In this document: positions 1 through 5,973 of the stretch, piece by piece
How the letters are laid out: each line of letters starts with the position of its first letter
Numbering within the stretch: position 1 is the first letter of the stretch
DNA from: Deltaproteobacteria bacterium
GTDB taxonomy: Bacteria; Desulfobacterota; Desulfobulbia; Desulfobulbales; BM004
Direction: 5' to 3'
DNA length: 9,228 bases
Assembly: GCA_019312685.1 (NCBI GenBank)
Contig: JAFDCR010000117.1
Location: 1 to 9,228, forward strand
The notes under the pieces: model-generated
The model's database searches: none
Told to the model about the DNA's origin: nothing
What the model saw: the letters and a program-made list of their open reading frames with translations, nothing else
Position numbers and translations under genes: made by a program

Positions 1-490
1 CAGAATCCTGGGAATGGGTGATGTCCTAACCCTGATTGAAAAGGCAGAGGCGGTAGTTGACAGGAAAGAGGCTGAGAAGCTTGCCAAGAAGATTAAGAAG
101 AGTGAATTTACCCTTGAGGATTTTCGTAACCAGATCCAGCAGGTTAAGAAAATGGGCAGTCTCGAGCAGATTATGGGAATGATCCCCGGTCTCAACAAGA
201 TGAAGCAGATGCAGAATATGCCCAAACCGGATGATCGGGAACTGGTGCGGACAGAGGCGATAATTAACTCCATGACCCCGGTGGAACGCAGGAATTATCA
301 GATACTGAATGCCAGCCGCAGGCAGAGGATTGCCAAAGGCAGCGGTACGAGTGTCCAGGATGTGAACCGGGTAATTAAGAGTTATTCCCAGATGTTGAAG
401 ATGATGAAAAAAATGAAAGGAAAAGGGCTTCCCGGCGGGTTTGGGGGAGGCAGGAAGAAAAGAAAACTGCCGAAAGGTTTAAGACGCTAG
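1..490 (+). CDS. ffh: Signal recognition particle protein Ffh, C-terminal part (5' end outside window)
   Basis: This is the 3' end of the SRP54-type GTPase that binds 4.5S/SRP RNA and signal peptides and delivers ribosomes to the FtsY receptor at the inner membrane. The reading frame is open from base 2, encoding RILGMGDVLTLIEKAE, the usual junction between the G and M domains, so the gene begins upstream and the NG GTPase domain is missing from view. The M domain is complete. Its RNA-binding helix-turn-helix is recognisable as EAIINSMTPVERRN followed by SRRQRIAKGSGTSVQDVNR, and methionine-rich stretches (MGMIPGLNKMKQMQNM and MLKMMKKMKGK) fit the signal-peptide groove. The tail is glycine-rich and then basic (GGFGGGRKKRK), normal for bacterial Ffh. 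The TAG stop is at 488-490. The next gene, rpsP, lies 124 bases on, as is common in many phyla. Identity is secure. Confidence 0.97.
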   Translation, partial: RILGMGDVLTLIEKAEAVVDRKEAEKLAKKIKKSEFTLEDFRNQIQQVKKMGSLEQIMGMIPGLNKMKQMQNMPKPDDRELVRTEAIINSMTPVERRNYQILNASRRQRIAKGSGTSVQDVNRVIKSYSQMLKMMKKMKGKGLPGGFGGGRKKRKLPKGLRR

Positions 491-545
491 CATTAATATT
501 TTTTATAAAGTATAATAAAAAATTTACTTTTTTGGATACCCTCTT

Positions 546-561
546 TTCTGTGGAAACAGAA
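546..561 (+). other. Small hairpin in the rpsP 5' leader
   Basis: In the AT-rich 124-base gap between ffh and rpsP, TTCTGT at 546-551 pairs perfectly with ACAGAA at 556-561 around a GGAA loop. CTTT (543-546) and AAAG (565-568) offer an alternative outer pairing. No U-run follows, so it does not look like an intrinsic terminator. It could be part of an S16 leader or a chance structure. TATAAT at 511-516 resembles a -10 box but has no good -35 partner. Confidence 0.35.
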
Positions 562-614
562 CTGAAAGTTTAAATAATAATATTTCATTTATAAATGAGG
601 AGGAAACTCACAGA

Positions 615-875
615 ATGGCAGTAAAAATTCGTTTGACAAGACTTGGAAGAAAAAAAATGCCCTATTACCGTATTGTAGTTGCGGATGTTGAGGCAAAGCG
701 TGACGGCAGGTTTCTGGATATCGTGGGCACTTATGATCCATTGAAAGATCCGGCAGAGATTAATTTCGATTCAGAAAAACTGCAGTCCTGGCTTAATAAA
801 GGTGCCAAGCCTACCCAAACAGTAAAAAATCTTATAGGGAAGCATGAAGGTGCCCAGAAGGCGGCAGCAGAATAA
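615..875 (+). CDS. rpsP: 30S ribosomal protein S16
   Basis: This is a small-subunit ribosomal protein that binds 16S rRNA and supports 30S assembly. The 86-residue product starts MAVKIRLTRLGRKKMPYYRIVVAD, the signature N-terminus of bacterial S16. It continues with RDGRFLDIVGTYDP and a C-terminal block containing WLNKGAKPTQTVKNL, all expected landmarks. Length is typical for the family. The start is supported by a strong GGAGG at 599-603, 11 bases before the ATG. It heads a run of closely packed genes: khpA begins 5 bases after its stop. A hairpin-bearing leader lies upstream. Confidence is very high. Confidence 0.98.
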   Translation: MAVKIRLTRLGRKKMPYYRIVVADVEAKRDGRFLDIVGTYDPLKDPAEINFDSEKLQSWLNKGAKPTQTVKNLIGKHEGAQKAAAE

Positions 876-880
876 TTTGT

Positions 881-1111
881 ATGAAAGAACTGATACACTA
901 TATTGCCTCTGCGCTGGTCGATCATCCTGAGCAGATCCAGATCAAGGAAATTGAACAGGATGATACTGTAACCATTGAATTGACAGTAGCTAAGGAAGAC
1001 CTCGGCAAGGTGATCGGCAAACAGGGAAGAACTGCCCGAGCCATGCGATCCCTGCTTTCTGCCGCGGCCGGGAAGGTCAACAAGCGGTCAAGGCTTGAGA
1101 TAATGGAATAG
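881..1111 (+). CDS. khpA: KH-domain RNA-binding protein KhpA (YlqC family)
   Basis: This is a 76-residue single KH-domain protein. The family binds RNA; in Firmicutes KhpA partners with KhpB and affects cell elongation and division, while its role in other phyla is poorly defined. The whole protein is one KH fold. The N-terminal helix is MKELIHYIASALVDHPEQI, and the RNA-contacting GxxG loop is in GKVIGKQGRTARAMRSLLSAA at residues about 42-62 (IGKQGR). The C-terminal strand KRSRLEIME closes the fold. It lies 5 bases after rpsP and 1 base before rimM, the usual rpsP-khpA-rimM arrangement. The Shine-Dalgarno is weak, which fits translational coupling to rpsP. No KhpB partner is visible in the window. 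Confidence 0.94.
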   Translation: MKELIHYIASALVDHPEQIQIKEIEQDDTVTIELTVAKEDLGKVIGKQGRTARAMRSLLSAAAGKVNKRSRLEIME

Positions 1112-1112
1112 G

Positions 1113-1670
1113 ATGACCCGGAAAACAGACCTGCAGGAGCATGATCTGCAGGAAGAACTTGTGGTGATCGGTGAAGTAGTTAAGCCGCATGGTATCCGGG
1201 GTGAAATCAAGGCTTTCTTATTTTCTGAAAAACCTGGAAATTTTAAGCAGTATAAAAAAATTTTCCTGCAGGAAAAAACCGGCGGCAGGACAGCAGCATA
1301 TAGAGTTGTTAACAGCCGTGAGCAGGGTAAACTTGCCATCCTCAAGCTGGAAAATGTTGATACCAGGGAGGCGGCTGAAGCCCTGCAGGGGATGAATATC
1401 TCATTAAATAAAGCGGATTTTCCGGCCCTTGATCCTGATGAATATTACTGGCATCAACTCAAAGGTTTAGCGGTTAAGACTGAAACCGGTCGGGAACTCG
1501 GCAGGGTAAAGAGGCTTTTTAATGCAGCAGCACACGATATTATGGTTGTGACTGGTGCCGGACATGAATATATGATACCTGTTAACCGGGATATCATAAG
1601 AGAAATTGACGAGGCAGGCGGAACAATTATAATTTCAGCCCCGCCCGGTCTCCTGGAAATGAATAAATAA
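1113..1670 (+). CDS. rimM: Ribosome maturation factor RimM
   Basis: RimM is a 30S maturation factor that binds S19 and helps process 16S rRNA, especially assembly of the head. The 185-residue product has the two expected domains. The N-terminal RimM beta-barrel contains VVIGEVVKPHGIRGEIKAFLFSE at residues about 17-39. The C-terminal PRC-barrel starts near DEYYWHQLKGLAV and ends with the typical MIPVNRDIIREID. An N-terminal stretch of about 15 charged residues (MTRKTDLQEHDLQEE) precedes the conserved part and makes it slightly longer than usual. The ATG lies 1 base after the khpA TAG, which suggests coupling. trmD follows after 70 bases, the classic rimM-trmD order. Nothing in the sequence is unusual. 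Confidence 0.96.
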   Translation: MTRKTDLQEHDLQEELVVIGEVVKPHGIRGEIKAFLFSEKPGNFKQYKKIFLQEKTGGRTAAYRVVNSREQGKLAILKLENVDTREAAEALQGMNISLNKADFPALDPDEYYWHQLKGLAVKTETGRELGRVKRLFNAAAHDIMVVTGAGHEYMIPVNRDIIREIDEAGGTIIISAPPGLLEMNK

Positions 1671-1740
1671 TAAAATGGTTGCGGCCGCAGAGCATTAGAA
1701 TAACCGGGAAGAAGTAAATGCACTAGCCGTAACATTTAAG

Positions 1741-2505
1741 ATGCGATTTGACATACTTACCATTTTCCCCCAGCTGCTTACTTCTCCTCTGGAAGAAGGT
1801 ATTATCCGGAGGGCATCGGCAGCGGGTAGGATAAGTGTCAATATCCATAATATTAGAGATTTTGCTCTGGACAAGCATGCCATGACCGATGACCGTCCAT
1901 TCGGCGGCGGGGAGGGTATGGTTATGAAGCCGGAGCCTATTGCAGGAACCCTGAAATTCATTGAGAAAGAAAATCCCGGCGGCAGGGTGATTTTTCTCTC
2001 TCCCCAGGGTGATACTTATACCCAGGCAACAGCCGAGAGGCTTGCAGCCCTTGAACATCTGATTCTGCTCTGCGGCAGATATGAAGGGGTGGATGAGAGG
2101 ATCAGGGAAAATTATGTGGATGAAGAGATTTCCATAGGTGACTTCATCCTTACCGGAGGGGAACTGGCGGCAATGGTTCTGATCGATTCGGTGACCAGGC
2201 TGCTTCCCGGGGTTCTGGGGTGTGGGGATTCAGTTGAAAATGATACCTTCAGCCGCGGGTTATTGAAAAATCCTCAGTATACCAGACCACGGGACTATGA
2301 GGGACATCCCGTGCCGGAGGTTCTTCTGAGCGGGGACCATGCAGCCATTGCCGAATGGCGTCTGATAACCTCAGTCAGGAAGACCCTTGAGAAAAGGCCC
2401 GAGCTGTTAGCCCAGGCGGAATTTAATAAGAATGAACTGCAGATCCTGAAAAAAAACAATCTTCTTGAAGCTGTGGCAAAATATAAAGATATTAATAGGC
2501 ATTAA
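1741..2505 (+). CDS. trmD: tRNA (guanine-N1-)-methyltransferase TrmD
   Basis: TrmD transfers a methyl group from S-adenosylmethionine to N1 of G37 in tRNAs reading CNN and some other codons, preventing +1 frameshifts; it is a trefoil-knot SPOUT dimer. The 254-residue protein begins MRFDILTIFP and carries the SAM-knot sequences LLCGRYEGVDERI (about 109-121) and ISIGDFILTGGELA (about 130-143). By alignment from memory to Haemophilus influenzae TrmD, the catalytic Arg154 and Asp169 correspond to R153 and D168 here (in ENDTFSRGLL). NPQYTRP and the C-terminal helical domain with EWRL follow. Length is normal. No good Shine-Dalgarno sits before the ATG, but the start matches the family N-terminus exactly. 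The 70-base gap after rimM shows no clear structure. Confidence 0.97.
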   Translation: MRFDILTIFPQLLTSPLEEGIIRRASAAGRISVNIHNIRDFALDKHAMTDDRPFGGGEGMVMKPEPIAGTLKFIEKENPGGRVIFLSPQGDTYTQATAERLAALEHLILLCGRYEGVDERIRENYVDEEISIGDFILTGGELAAMVLIDSVTRLLPGVLGCGDSVENDTFSRGLLKNPQYTRPRDYEGHPVPEVLLSGDHAAIAEWRLITSVRKTLEKRPELLAQAEFNKNELQILKKNNLLEAVAKYKDINRH

Positions 2506-2553
2506 TACCGGCATACAGCCAAAGGTTTTTCAGGGATCTGTATTAGAGATAAA

Positions 2554-3138
2554 GTGACAGAAAAGGAGGTCGGAAAGGTCAGGATTGATCTGGCACTGAT
2601 TCATTTTCCGGTTTTGAATAAGAACCAGGAAATAATCGGCTCGGCAATTACAAATCTTGACCTGCATGATATCGCGAGGGCGGCAAAAACTTTTGGGGTT
2701 GATTCGCTTTATGTGGTCACTCCATATAAGGACCAGCAGGAGCTTTTCAAGGAATTACTGGACCATTGGCTGAAAGGCCACGGAGCTGAATATAATTCCA
2801 AGCGTGGAGAGGCCCTTGAGCTGGTCCGGATATGTGATGATCTTGAGCAGCTTTTTGAGCGAGTGACTGAAAAATGGCAGGAAAGGCCAACAGTACTGTC
2901 AACCTGTGCCCGGGAAAAACATTCGAATATTTTGCCTTATCCATTGGTTCGGCAGAGGATTTTCAACGGGGAAAGCTTTCTGTTTCTTTTCGGGACTGCC
3001 TGGGGATTGGCTCAGGAGGTGATAGAGGCCGGCGACGGTATACTGCCTCCCATTTCAGGAGCAGGCAGCTATAATCATTTGTCTGTCAGGTCGGCGGCGG
3101 CCATAGTTCTTGATCGGCTGCTTGGAGCAGAGGAATAG
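2554..3138 (+). CDS. SPOUT-family RNA methyltransferase (Methyltrn_RNA_4-like), substrate unknown
   Basis: This predicted SAM-dependent RNA methyltransferase is of the type found next to trmD in Desulfobacterota. I recognise the family, but its RNA target is not established as far as I know. The N-terminus has IDLALIHFPVLNKNQEIIGSAITNLDLHDIARAA at residues 11-44. The C-terminal half carries the knot region FLFLFGTAWGLAQEVIEAGDGILPPISG (142-169) followed by YNHLSVRSAAAIVLDRL, matching SPOUT topology, where a GT/G-rich loop and an NHLSVRSA helix surround the cofactor. The annotated start is a GTG at 2554 with a weak upstream Shine-Dalgarno. A strong AAAGGAGGT (2562-2570) lies inside the reading frame, so the true start may be further in. 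It sits 48 bases after trmD and 106 before rplS, suggesting a tRNA or rRNA target. Confidence 0.88.
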   Translation: MTEKEVGKVRIDLALIHFPVLNKNQEIIGSAITNLDLHDIARAAKTFGVDSLYVVTPYKDQQELFKELLDHWLKGHGAEYNSKRGEALELVRICDDLEQLFERVTEKWQERPTVLSTCAREKHSNILPYPLVRQRIFNGESFLFLFGTAWGLAQEVIEAGDGILPPISGAGSYNHLSVRSAAAIVLDRLLGAEE

Positions 3139-3198
3139 AAACAGAGTTAATATAGAATTTTATATAGAGTATCACGAACGGAGAAAAAATTTTTATCA

Positions 3199-3232
3199 GG
3201 GTGATCCGGAGGCACCCATCGGAGAAATCCGA
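3199..3232 (+). promoter_or_regulatory. Candidate rplS leader structure with alternative hairpins
   Basis: The 106-base leader before rplS contains GGGTG (3199-3203) pairing with CACCC (3213-3217), then TCGGA (3219-3223) pairing with TCCGA (3228-3232) around a GAAA tetraloop. A competing pairing, TCCGG (3205-3209) with TCGGA (3219-3223, one G-U), excludes both. The 8-mer CGGAGAAA occurs at 3179-3186 and 3220-3227. The good GGAGG (3208-3212) lies in the first loop, too far from the rplS ATG to act directly. It could be an L19 autoregulatory leader; this is inference from pairing only. Confidence 0.4.
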
Positions 3233-3244
3233 GAATAATAGATT

Positions 3245-3598
3245 ATGAGCAGCAATATTATTGAACGAATTGACAGGGAACAGATGCGTTATGATATGCC
3301 GGATTTTCGTCCCGGTGATTCTGTTAAGGTCCACATACGTATCATTGAAGGTAACAAGGAAAGGGTCCAGGTCTTTGAGGGTGTTGTAATCCGCAGGCGA
3401 AGAGGGAATATGGGCGCAACTTTCACTGTGAGGAAAATATCCCATGGTGTGGGGGTGGAAAAAACTTTCGCCCTGCATTCTCCCCGGCTTGAAAAGGTGG
3501 AAATAGTATCCCGCGGCAAGGTGAGACGTTCAAGGCTTTATTATCTGCGCGGACTCCGCGGCAAAGCGGCCCGGATCAAAGCCAAAGATCTGCGATAA
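3245..3598 (+). CDS. rplS: 50S ribosomal protein L19
   Basis: This is a large-subunit ribosomal protein located at the subunit interface, contacting 23S rRNA near bridge regions. The 117-residue product shows the family signature in order: FRPGDSVKVHIRIIEGNKERVQVFEGVVIRRR (about 21-52), then ATFTVRKISHGVGVEKTFALHSP (59-81), and the basic C-terminus VRRSRLYYLRGLRGKAARIK. Length is typical (about 115 residues). The start ATG at 3245 matches the usual short N-terminus. Its Shine-Dalgarno is weak: GAGAA at 3231-3235 is the best-placed purine tract, overlapping the end of a leader hairpin. It is followed 16 bases later by rnhB, as in many proteobacteria. Confidence 0.98.
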   Translation: MSSNIIERIDREQMRYDMPDFRPGDSVKVHIRIIEGNKERVQVFEGVVIRRRRGNMGATFTVRKISHGVGVEKTFALHSPRLEKVEIVSRGKVRRSRLYYLRGLRGKAARIKAKDLR

Positions 3599-3599
3599 C

Positions 3600-3626
3600 T
3601 TCCGGGGTGCTGGGATGGGTCCGGAA
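3600..3626 (+). repeat. Inverted repeat enclosing the rnhB start codon
   Basis: TTCCGG (3600-3605) and CCGGAA (3621-3626) form a perfect 6-bp stem whose 15-base loop contains the rnhB ATG at 3615. If it folds in the mRNA it would partly hide the initiation region until ribosomes finishing rplS open it, giving translational coupling. It is short enough to be chance. Confidence 0.35.
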
Positions 3627-4259
3627 AAATTATGGCCTGATCCTGAACCCGACACCTTTTTCCTGGAAAGGTGCCTTAAACAGAAGGGGTATAACTGGGT
3701 TGCCGGCCTGGACGAGGTGGGGAGAGGTCCATTGGCCGGCCCGGTGGTCGCAGCCTGTGTAATTTTACAGGATAATTTTGACAACAGCTGTTTTGTGGAC
3801 TCCAAAACCATTAATGCCGAAAAACGCACTCAACTTTACAGGAAACTGAAGCAAAACGGCGCCCATATATCAGTTGGGATTGTTTCAGAGAAGGAAATTG
3901 ATCGTCTGAATATTCTCCAGGCCTCTCTACTGGCCATGAAAAATGCCGTTCTTTCCATGTCCGTTCAGCCCGACTTTCTTTTGGTGGACGGTAACCAAAC
4001 CGTACCAATCACCATACCACAGCAGACCCTGGTCAAGGGTGAATCTAAAAGTGCTTCCATTGCCGCAGCATCAATAGTGGCCAAGGTGGTCCGGGATGAA
4101 ATGATGGACAAGTTTCATCTCAAGTACCCGGAATATAATTTTCAGCAAAACAGGGGATATCCTACCAAGGAACATCGGCAGGCTATCAAGACTTACGGCC
4201 CATGTGTCATCCACCGGCAGAGTTTCAGGTGTGTGAAGGAGTTTATCCCAAAATCCTGA
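3615..4259 (+). CDS. rnhB: Ribonuclease HII
   Basis: RNase HII cuts RNA in RNA/DNA hybrids and 5' of single ribonucleotides embedded in DNA, starting ribonucleotide excision repair. The 214-residue protein carries LDEVGRGPLAGPVVAACVI, giving catalytic D33 and E34 and the GRG motif (36-38) that senses the ribonucleotide. The third acid is D125 in LLVDGN. The KGESKSASIAAASIVAKVVRDEMM block follows (141-164), then NRGYPTKEH with the conserved Tyr (182). By alignment from memory to E. coli RnhB, D126 of KGD corresponds to E143 here, so the DEDD set reads DEDE. An N-terminal extension of about 30 residues precedes the domain. It lies 16 bases after rplS, and yraN follows after 30 bases, a common rplS-rnhB-yraN order. 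Confidence 0.96.
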   Translation: MGPEKLWPDPEPDTFFLERCLKQKGYNWVAGLDEVGRGPLAGPVVAACVILQDNFDNSCFVDSKTINAEKRTQLYRKLKQNGAHISVGIVSEKEIDRLNILQASLLAMKNAVLSMSVQPDFLLVDGNQTVPITIPQQTLVKGESKSASIAAASIVAKVVRDEMMDKFHLKYPEYNFQQNRGYPTKEHRQAIKTYGPCVIHRQSFRCVKEFIPKS

Positions 4260-4289
4260 TACGGTTAAATATATTCTTCTGCGGTCAAA

Positions 4290-4679
4290 ATGATTTTGAG
4301 ACAAAAAGAGCTTGGAGCAAAGGGTGAGGAAATTGCGGCCCGTTATTTAAAGAATAAAGGTTACAGGATTATTGAAAGAAACTACAGGATAAGACTCGGT
4401 GAAATAGACATCATTGCAGAGCATGGTCAGGAACTTGTTTTTGTCGAAGTAAAAACACGGTCTGATGTTCTCTTCGGTTCACCCTTTGAGTCTGTCACTA
4501 AACAAAAACAGAAACAGCTTTCAAAAGTCGCTCTGGACTATATAAATAGAACACATCGGCATAACCGTCCGGCCCGTTTCGATGTGGTCGGCATAGAGTT
4601 TCAAGAGGGGGGCAATTCCTATCAGGATGCCAAAATAGAATTACTGCAGAACGCCTTTGACCTCTGCTACAGTAATTAA
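4290..4679 (+). CDS. yraN: YraN family protein (UPF0102), predicted nuclease-like
   Basis: This 129-residue protein belongs to the widespread UPF0102/YraN family, which has a PD-(D/E)XK nuclease-like fold but no firmly established function. The opening LGAKGEEIAARYLKNKGYRIIERNYR (8-33) is diagnostic, including the conserved Glu in GEE. The metal-site motif follows as GEIDIIAEHGQELVFVEVKTR (37-57), with E38, D40 and the ExK pair E53 and K55, so the catalytic set appears intact. PARFDVVGIE near residues 94-103 is also typical. Length is normal for the family. The start has little Shine-Dalgarno support, but ATG 4290 fits the family N-terminus. It sits directly after rnhB, an association seen in many bacteria and consistent with a DNA-processing role, which remains inference. 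Confidence 0.95.
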   Translation: MILRQKELGAKGEEIAARYLKNKGYRIIERNYRIRLGEIDIIAEHGQELVFVEVKTRSDVLFGSPFESVTKQKQKQLSKVALDYINRTHRHNRPARFDVVGIEFQEGGNSYQDAKIELLQNAFDLCYSN

Positions 4680-4713
4680 CAGGGGATAATATTATTTTCT
4701 TCTGCAGCTGAAA

Positions 4714-5790
4714 ATGACAAAGCCGAATTTCCGAAGCACAAAAGATTTTCATCCAGGCGAGCCGGGTCTCATTGGGATAACCATGGGCTGCCCCGTGGGT
4801 ATAGGTCCGGAGATAATCATACGCCTTGTTGCCGAAACAGAAGATTTCGGCCGGTTCGTTCCCATAGTGGTCGGCGACATCAGTCGACTTGGCCGCTGTG
4901 CTGCTGAATTAGGGATTCCCCTTGATATTGTTTCATGGCATCCGGGGAATCCGGTCGATCCCGGGAAGTTGCAGGTAATTGAACCCGAGGGAGGTGAGGG
5001 GTACTCCCTGGAGGCAGAAAGTCTGCACTGGGGAAAACCGGGCAGAGAAACGGGACGGGCCGCGGCTGCATATATAACCAAAGCAGTTCAGCTGATCAAT
5101 GACGGGGTGCTTGATGCGGTTGTTACCTGTCCAATTTCCAAATATGCCATGCAGATGGCAGGCTATGAATTCCCCGGGCATACTGAAATGCTGGCAGAAT
5201 TATGCGATGTAAAAAATTATGGGATGATGATGGCCGGTAGAAGTCTGAGGGTATCCCTGGTTACCATTCATGTACCTCTTTCCAGGGTTCCCGGGCTGTT
5301 ATCTCAGGCTGAAATCAAAAGGATCATAGACCTGACCGGTGAAACACTGGTTCGTGATTTCGGTGTTTTAAAGCCGCGTCTTGCTGTGGCGGGTCTTAAT
5401 CCGCACAGCGGGGAAGAAGGAATGTTCGGCGAGGAAGAGAGCCGGATAATCGAACCCGCTGTTTTAGAAGCAGCCTCGGACAGATGGGAAATAGAAGGTC
5501 CGCTGCCTCCTGATACAGTCTATAAAAAGGCGCTGGACGGCAGCTATGATGCGGTTGTGGCGATGTATCATGATCAGGGATTGATACCTTTCAAGCTTGT
5601 GCATTTTGAAGACGGGGTCAACCTGACCATGGGACTGCCGATAATAAGGACATCGGTTGATCATGGAACGGCCTATGATATTGCCGGAAAGGGTATTGCC
5701 AGGGCCTCCAGTCTGAAGGCTTCCTTTGCAATGGCTGCCGGGATTATCTCTAACAGAAGAAATTTACCCCAACGGCCTGTCTCTAAATAG
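4714..5790 (+). CDS. pdxA: 4-hydroxythreonine-4-phosphate dehydrogenase PdxA
   Basis: PdxA oxidises 4-phosphohydroxy-L-threonine with NAD(P)+ to a product that PdxJ condenses with 1-deoxyxylulose 5-phosphate in pyridoxal-phosphate synthesis. The 358-residue protein shows the expected landmarks: the glycine-rich start GITMGCPVGIGPEI (21-34), CPISKYAMQMAGYEFPGHTEML (139-160), VTIHVPLSRVP (183-193), GLNPHSGEEGMFG (227-239), AMYHDQGLIPFK (283-294) and RTSVDHGTAYDIAGKG (312-327). The three metal-binding histidines are H156, H186 and H286. Two features stand out. About 17 extra residues precede the usual N-terminus, and Cys26 replaces the acidic residue of the usual G(D/E)PAGIGP motif. The histidines argue that it is active. 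It follows yraN by 34 bases. No pdxJ is visible, so it seems placed by general operon packing. Confidence 0.94.
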   Translation: MTKPNFRSTKDFHPGEPGLIGITMGCPVGIGPEIIIRLVAETEDFGRFVPIVVGDISRLGRCAAELGIPLDIVSWHPGNPVDPGKLQVIEPEGGEGYSLEAESLHWGKPGRETGRAAAAYITKAVQLINDGVLDAVVTCPISKYAMQMAGYEFPGHTEMLAELCDVKNYGMMMAGRSLRVSLVTIHVPLSRVPGLLSQAEIKRIIDLTGETLVRDFGVLKPRLAVAGLNPHSGEEGMFGEEESRIIEPAVLEAASDRWEIEGPLPPDTVYKKALDGSYDAVVAMYHDQGLIPFKLVHFEDGVNLTMGLPIIRTSVDHGTAYDIAGKGIARASSLKASFAMAAGIISNRRNLPQRPVSK

Positions 5791-5795
5791 TTGGG

Positions 5796-5808
5796 ATGTC
5801 CGGGACAT
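5796..5808 (+). repeat. 13-bp palindrome downstream of pdxA
   Basis: ATGTCC and GGACAT flank a central G, giving a perfect odd-length palindrome 5 bases after the pdxA stop. The 183-base pdxA-tmk gap otherwise shows no convincing gene, terminator or promoter. The ATGTC/GACAT half-site recurs at 6708-6715, 6764-6768 and 6791-6795, but shared regulation is only a guess. Confidence 0.35.
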
Positions 5809-5973
5809 ACTCTGCATTGATCGGCTTAAAGGTAGTGATAAAGAGAGGTTGATACTGACAAATATATGGCTTCAAAGACAGCTCTCTGCTAATAATGTTT
5901 TTGAGAGAAAGTGAAAATAAAGAAGTCTGTTTCCCAAAAATATCAGCGACAATAATTAGATACTTTTGACAGG

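Noticed and set aside
1671..1740. rimM-trmD gap with GCGGCCGC and a purine-rich GGGAAGAAG followed by ATG-CAC-TAG
   Set aside because: The 8-base palindrome is short and isolated, and a two-codon mini-frame is not good evidence for a leader peptide.
3139..3198. Repeated TATAGA/TATAGAG sequence as an rplS promoter
   Set aside because: It is AT-rich with -10-like words but no matching -35 box at proper spacing.
4749..5181. Several reverse-strand open frames opposite pdxA
   Set aside because: They lie antisense to a well-supported gene, are Pro/Arg/Ser-rich as expected from shadow frames, and show no motifs or start signals.
5726..5914. Forward open frame of 62 codons running from the end of pdxA into the gap
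   Set aside because: It overlaps pdxA in another frame, has no Shine-Dalgarno and no recognisable motif; pdxA ends at the normal place, so it is not a frameshifted C-terminus.
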